Below are positions 1 through 10,293 of a DNA stretch of 10,293 nt, in pieces (within the stretch, counting starts at the first letter, position 1; every line of letters begins with the position of its first letter). This stretch comes from an uncultured Collinsella sp. (GTDB taxonomy: Bacteria > Actinomycetota > Coriobacteriia > Coriobacteriales > Coriobacteriaceae), in the NCBI GenBank assembly GCA_937937835.1, contig CALDBJ010000085.1:1-10293 (forward strand), written 5' to 3'. Both the position numbers and the translations under genes were made by a program. Under the pieces are notes generated by a model. That model had not been told where the DNA came from. It did not search any database and was given only the letters and a program-made list of their open reading frames with translations.

Positions 1-1
1 A

Positions 2-64
2 CGCCGGGCCGACTCGCTTCGGATGGGGCTCTACACCAACTTTCTCGACACTACCCGGTTTTAA
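2..64 (+). CDS. 3' end of an unidentified gene (partial)
   Basis: The frame starting at base 2 is open from the window edge to TAA at 62-64 and reads RRADSLRMGLYTNFLDTTRF. Its codons mostly end in G or C, as in rpoB and rpoC and unlike the other two frames here, which suggests the end of a real gene. I do not recognise the family from 20 residues. If real, it converges on the minus-strand gene that ends at 51, and the two tails overlap by 14 bp. No terminator hairpin is visible at the junction. Low certainty because of the short length. Confidence 0.4.
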   Translation, partial: RRADSLRMGLYTNFLDTTRF

Positions 65-1217
65 TTGGCAGCTTAGTTTTCTGCCCGGTGCTTGTCTCTG
101 CGAGGAATGTAGAAATGGATGTTTTGCTATCCTCGGCATCTGCACCGGAGTCGGAATTAGATTTTGAATTTGAGGCGACTCTTTTTTCGAGACTGACAAG
201 CGTCATGTCACCATGCTCGGAAAAGTCCCGGAAACCGTAATGAGAGTCGTCTGTATCCTTAAATGAGGGACTGACCGTTCCGATTTCCTCGCCACGGTCA
301 TTCAACATTGCATATTGAATGGAATCCCAATCTGCCTCATTATTTTTCCGGCTAATCTTGGCGGCAAACAGGAAGTTGTCATAAGGGATCACGAAGTTAA
401 ACAACTGGCCATCAGCGAGGAATTCAACATTTCCATCGTAGTCGAATTTCGCCAGAGTATCGCAAGTGCTACCGCCGACATATACAGTGTCTGACCCTGG
501 TTTTCTTGCCATGAAATTGCCGCCCGTAAAGGGAATTGTTTGAGTCTTCGTCGAGCCACTCGACGTATCTTTAGTCGTCAGCTTGGACGATCCGTTATCG
601 CCTAAAGAGGCTACATAAAGCCGCTTCCCGTCGTTCGACAACAGGTAACGCTCGTCTTTTTTGCCGCATTTATATGATTCGATCATCTTGTTGGCTTCAA
701 GATCGTAAACGTCAATCCGCTTTAAATCAAAATCCTCGTTTTTGTATGCAATGGCGGCAACTTTGCCGTTCGTTGAAAGCTCAACATATGTTTCTGCATA
801 TTTTTTAAGTTCGATGGGGTGGGTGCTTGTCTTCTGGTCATCAACCGAATAGATGGCGAGGTTGTTGCCGTCAAGCCAAGTGACACATCCCGCTTGCGCC
901 TGTACGGATTCAAGACTGGCTTTCGGTATCTTGATGTCCTTGGTCGATCCATTCGAGAGATCGAGGACGGAATAGCCGACGGTAGAATAGTCATCATCCT
1001 CATCGTCGCTGCGTTGATAGGTCCTCAAGATCGCATTGCCTTCATCGTCCGTAAGAGCCTCGATGGTCGTGTTCTTAAAGGTGTACGACTTTTCTAGCTC
1101 TGGTGTCGGCAGGCCGTCAGCTAATGCCGCGGGGGGGGCAGCCAGCGGGGTCAGCGCCGCTACGATGCCGATTGTGGCTGCGGCGATCCTCCCGCCTTTT
1201 CGGATGCTCTTGAACAT
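51..1217 (-). CDS. Sec-exported, probably beta-propeller-like protein of unknown function
   Basis: This 388-residue protein has a clear signal peptide: basic residues K3, R6, K7 and R10, a hydrophobic stretch 11-30, and a likely signal peptidase I site after A31-L32-A33. No cysteine follows the site, so it is not a lipoprotein. The mature part shows irregular repeats of short hydrophobic strands with Asp-Gly turns (around 107-125, 145-172, 190-205, 240-262 and 275-290), as in WD40/YVTN-type propellers; this fold is inferred. There is an acidic patch at 71-78 and a low-complexity Ser/Asp-rich stretch at 349-370. Cysteines are C111, C184 and C252. The start is ATG with AAAGGA five bases upstream (1223-1228). 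Possible promoter hexamers on this strand are TTCGAA (1269-1274) and GATAGT (1245-1250), both weak. Codons are more AT-rich than in rpoBC. It is divergent from rpoB. No catalytic motif is visible, so no function is assigned. Confidence 0.8.
   Translation of the reverse strand: MFKSIRKGGRIAAATIGIVAALTPLAAPPAALADGLPTPELEKSYTFKNTTIEALTDDEGNAILRTYQRSDDEDDDYSTVGYSVLDLSNGSTKDIKIPKASLESVQAQAGCVTWLDGNNLAIYSVDDQKTSTHPIELKKYAETYVELSTNGKVAAIAYKNEDFDLKRIDVYDLEANKMIESYKCGKKDERYLLSNDGKRLYVASLGDNGSSKLTTKDTSSGSTKTQTIPFTGGNFMARKPGSDTVYVGGSTCDTLAKFDYDGNVEFLADGQLFNFVIPYDNFLFAAKISRKNNEADWDSIQYAMLNDRGEEIGTVSPSFKDTDDSHYGFRDFSEHGDMTLVSLEKRVASNSKSNSDSGADAEDSKTSISTFLAETSTGQKTKLPIKTG
1131..1138. repeat. Homopolymer G8 (C8 on the coding strand) in a signal-peptide coding region
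   Basis: Eight consecutive G on the plus strand fall in codons ~27-29 of the exported protein (Ala-Pro-Pro region of the signal peptide). A one-base slip would shift the frame before the mature protein begins. The tract is in the productive length here. Confidence 0.9.
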
Positions 1218-1337
1218 GGCGATCCTTTCGTCGGGTTATACGTAACTATCCAGTATCTTCATGCCGGATTCGAAGAATCTGTTGCGCAACATTGCCAAAC
1301 GGGTGCAACAAGGCGGCGGATACTTTGCCATAACCTG

Positions 1338-1510
1338 CCGGAAAGTGCGACCCACAATTTGGCTGAATTCTGGGATGCGCTTTCCGGCTGAGGCCCCTAG
1401 CGGAAAGTGCGACCCAGAATATCGGCTCAGAATGGGATACAGTTTCCCAAACCGGGTTCAACCGGAAACTGCGACCCAGTTTGAGGCCTCAAAACGGGAT
1501 GCAGTTTCCG
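1338..1510. repeat. Three tandem ~50-bp imperfect palindromes (REP/BIME-like)
   Basis: Copies lie at 1338-1387, 1401-1448 and 1462-1510, a period of about 62 bp. Each starts with GGAAA(G/C)TGCGACCCA and ends with an arm of the form GGGAT(G/A)C(G/A)(C/G)TTTCC, so each folds on itself. Copy 1 pairs GGAAAG with CTTTCC. Copy 3 pairs GGAAACTGC with GCAGTTTCC and has a further palindromic centre TTTGAGGCCTCAAA. Copy 2 has a copy-1-type left arm and a copy-3-type right arm, so its own stem is mismatched, but its arms pair well with the facing arms of its neighbours. The centres differ between copies while the arms are kept. There is no T-tract, so these are not ordinary terminators. The role is unknown; REP-like elements are the closest known class. 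Confidence 0.85.
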
Positions 1511-1580
1511 CCCGGCCAACCCTCGCCGCCATTCCGCCATTCAGCGGTCCGCACCAGCAGACTCGTTCACAGAAAATATA

Positions 1581-1594
1581 TGAACAGATGTTCG
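1581..1594. promoter_or_regulatory. LexA (SOS box)-like palindrome
   Basis: TGAACAGATGTTCG contains GAAC-AGAT-GTTC, which fits the Gram-positive/actinobacterial LexA consensus GAAC-RNRY-GTTC exactly. An overlapping GTTCA...TGAAC inverted pair lies at 1565-1585. The site is in an AT-rich island about 110 bp upstream of the candidate rpoB promoter and about 360 bp upstream of the divergent gene. I could not find a good promoter overlapping it on either strand, so its role is uncertain and a chance match is possible. Confidence 0.35.
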
Positions 1595-1671
1595 ATACAT
1601 ATACATCTACCTGCGTGTTTTCTGTCGAAAAACTTTGCTACTCCAAAAACTCAATCGCGTCAAGGCTTTTC

Positions 1672-1699
1672 TTGCCCAACGGTCGGTACCTGATAAACT
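1672..1699 (+). promoter_or_regulatory. Candidate rpoB promoter (extended -10)
   Basis: A -35-like TTGCCC (1672-1677) and a -10-like TAAACT (1694-1699) are separated by 16 bp, and TG plus one base sits just before the -10 hexamer (1691-1693), giving an extended -10 element. Transcription would start near 1706, leaving a leader of about 65 bases. Each hexamer matches four of six consensus positions, so this is a prediction by pattern only. Confidence 0.45.
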
Positions 1700-1715
1700 A
1701 TTAGGTTGCGATAAC

Positions 1716-1736
1716 TGGCGAAGCTATGCCTCGCCA
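1716..1736 (+). other. Leader hairpin upstream of rpoB
   Basis: TGGCGA (1716-1721) pairs with TCGCCA (1731-1736), and GC/GC can add two pairs inside, leaving a three-base loop. GTTG at 1705-1708 and AAC at 1736-1738 could extend it with a bulge. It is not followed by T residues, so it is not a terminator. It would lie inside the rpoB 5' leader, about 20 bases before the ribosome binding site. A role in mRNA stability or autoregulation is possible but not shown. Confidence 0.4.
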
Positions 1737-1756
1737 ACCCACCGAGCATTTCCGTG

Positions 1757-1763
1757 AAGGAGG
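1757..1763 (+). promoter_or_regulatory. rpoB ribosome binding site
   Basis: AAGGAGG is a near-perfect Shine-Dalgarno sequence nine bases before GTG at 1773. It fixes the GTG as the rpoB start. Confidence 0.9.
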
Positions 1764-1772
1764 AAAAACCTG

Positions 1773-5264
<3,492 letters not shown>

Positions 5265-5270
5265 TTGACT

Positions 5271-9746
<4,476 letters not shown>

Positions 9747-9752
9747 CTAGTT

Positions 9753-9774
9753 CCGCCGTTCTAACGAACGGCGG
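9753..9774 (+). other. Short perfect hairpin just after rpoC
   Basis: CCGCCGTTC and GAACGGCGG form a nine-pair stem with loop TAAC, six bases after the rpoC stop. No T-tract follows, so it is unlikely to terminate transcription by itself. It may protect the mRNA 3' end or cause pausing before the real terminator. Confidence 0.6.
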
Positions 9775-9790
9775 CGATCTCCGTCGCTGC

Positions 9791-9890
9791 GCGGCCCCCA
9801 GAGCTACAATCTGTCATTCAAAAGGCAGGGCATGACCAGAAGGTCAATGCCCTGCCTTTTTTATGGCACCTTGTACGCTCTGGGGGCCGC
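9791..9890. repeat. 100-bp inverted repeat enclosing the rpoBC terminator
   Basis: The left arm GCGGCCCCCAGAGCTACAA (9791-9809) is the reverse complement of the right arm at 9871-9890 apart from one extra C at 9876. The outermost 14 bp are perfect. The terminator hairpin sits in the middle. An RNA ended at the T-tract near 9862 would lack the right arm, so the outer arms do not help ordinary termination. They act either in DNA or in read-through RNA. They may be the ends of a small inserted element that carries a terminator. Confidence 0.75.
9820..9862. terminator. Strong intrinsic terminator, bidirectional in form
   Basis: GGCAGGGCAT (9824-9833) pairs perfectly with ATGCCCTGCC (9847-9856). 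GACC/GGTC extends the stem past one bulged A to a four-base AGAA loop. T6 follows at 9857-9862, and A4 at 9820-9823 precedes the stem, so it can also act on the minus strand. It ends the rpoB-rpoC transcript about 110 bases after the rpoC stop. Confidence 0.92.
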
Positions 9891-10293
9891 TCGCTTGCGT
9901 ATACTCAACCTGTTGCGTTCCGTTGATCCCTTGGGGACGGAGGAAAACGGGTCATTTTGAGGTGTGATTCGGAAGTATGCGGCAAAATCCTGATGGGTTG
10001 ACCACACCGCATATGCTCAAGCGCTCTACCTGCGGGTTTGTTATCGCAAAACCCCTGTGCGCTCAGCAAGTCCAAAATTTGCCGCATACTTCCGAAAACG
10101 TCGCCGATCTACAGGTAATAGGTGAGTGCGGACAAGCGCTGGAGTGCGACGTTTCCCCAGATAAAACCGACCAAAATAAACCTGTCCCTATTTGGAAGGG
10201 AACGTTGCCCCGACAAGCACGTCGGATTCCCGGTCCGGGCGGCCCGCTGTTTAAGTTTGTCGCGAGTTCCGCACGCAAAGGAAAGCACTTAAT
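9863..10293. other. Non-coding stretch to the window end
   Basis: No convincing gene is visible in these 431 bases. The region holds the right arm of the terminator-enclosing repeat (to 9890), a 129-bp inverted-repeat element (9968-10096), and small hairpins TCCCT/AGGGA (10185-10201) and CCGAC/GTCGG (10210-10225). The palindrome CCCGG-T-CCGGG lies at 10229-10239. Two short minus-strand open frames (9905-10087 and 10063-10278) lack ribosome binding sites and follow the repeat structure. The composition suggests accumulated intergenic repeats. Confidence 0.65.
9968..10096. repeat. 129-bp element with perfect 19-bp inverted ends
   Basis: TTCGGAAGTATGCGGCAAA (9968-9986) is the exact reverse complement of 10078-10096. 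Between the ends lie an internal hairpin (GGGTTTG at about 10035 with CAAAACCC at about 10048), two GCGCTC copies, and an internal CCGCATA that repeats part of the end sequence. No transposase and no clear target duplication are visible. It could be a MITE-like element or the gene of a structured RNA with a long closing stem. Confidence 0.7.

Larger units (their letters stand above)
1218..1772. other. Divergent intergenic region upstream of rpoB
   Basis: This 555-bp region lies between the exported-protein gene and rpoB. From left to right it holds the start-proximal signals of the minus-strand gene (1218-1275), three tandem palindromic repeats (1338-1510), an AT-rich island with a LexA-like palindrome (about 1565-1640), the candidate rpoB promoter (1672-1699), a leader hairpin (1716-1736) and the rpoB ribosome binding site (1757-1763). 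I see no convincing gene. The open frames across it read through the palindromic repeats and lack ribosome binding sites. Confidence 0.8.

Noticed and set aside
54..71. Sortase signal in the exported protein (C-terminal LPIKTG)
   Set aside because: The motif has one residue too many for LPxTG, lies at the very end, and has no hydrophobic segment or basic tail after it, even reading past the stop.
819..1245. Plus-strand open frames opposite the exported-protein gene
   Set aside because: They are antisense to a gene with a clear signal peptide and ribosome binding site and have no signals of their own.
1338..1510. CRISPR array
   Set aside because: Only three units, each palindromic along its full length, with short ~13-bp gaps and no constant repeat/unique spacer pattern; no cas genes nearby.
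1261..1704. 147-residue plus-strand open frame in the intergenic region
   Set aside because: It runs through the three palindromic repeats and the rpoB promoter, has no ribosome binding site, and its translation only reflects the repeats.
5265..5270. TTG at 5265 as the rpoC start
   Set aside because: It lies only three bases from AAGGAG, which is too close, while GTG at 5271 has the same nine-base spacing as rpoB. The two starts differ by two residues only.
9905..10087. 60-residue minus-strand open frame
   Set aside because: It lies mostly inside the 129-bp inverted-repeat element and lacks a ribosome binding site; its apparent coding is explained by the repeat.
10063..10278. 71-residue minus-strand open frame starting at TTG
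   Set aside because: No ribosome binding site, Gly/Pro/Arg-rich translation from GC-rich palindromes, and no recognisable domain.

Overview
The window looks like chromosome of a high-GC actinobacterium of the class Coriobacteriia, most likely Collinsella or a close relative. The two large genes encode the beta and beta' subunits of RNA polymerase. They are GC-rich at third codon positions, and beta' carries the coiled N-terminal insertion seen in actinobacterial RpoC. The genus is an inference from overall character; I could not run a search.

Layout. At the left edge, about 20 codons of a plus-strand gene end at 64 and overlap the tail of a minus-strand gene (51-1217). That gene encodes a 388-residue Sec-exported, probably propeller-like protein of unknown function. 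A 555-bp divergent intergenic region (1218-1772) follows. It holds three tandem ~50-bp imperfect palindromes at a ~62-bp period, an AT-rich island with a LexA-like palindrome, a candidate extended -10 promoter, a leader hairpin and a strong ribosome binding site. Then come rpoB (1773-5264) and rpoC (5271-9746), in the same frame and separated by TAG plus two codons. rpoC is followed by a hairpin, a strong intrinsic terminator nested inside a larger inverted repeat, and ~400 bp of apparently non-coding DNA that holds a 129-bp element with perfect 19-bp inverted ends.

Together, rpoB and rpoC form a two-gene unit making the catalytic core. No ribosomal protein gene adjoins either side (rplJ/rplL often precede rpoB, and rpsL often follows rpoC), so the unit seems to have its own promoter and terminator.

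Most interesting content. (1) The beta' C-terminus carries an extra domain that aligns without gaps to the DNA-binding C-terminal domain of the alpha subunit and keeps the counterparts of E. coli alpha R265, N268, G296 and K298. (2) Beta has a fork loop 2 that is replaced and eight residues longer than usual. (3) Several near-invariant motifs around the active centre (bridge helix, the segment after the trigger loop, the switch-1 region, the beta clamp-side motif) are altered together. This points to a lineage-specific remodelling of RNA polymerase. (4) Both subunits end in acidic tails with a similar short leucine motif. (5) The intergenic regions hold structured repeats of unknown role.
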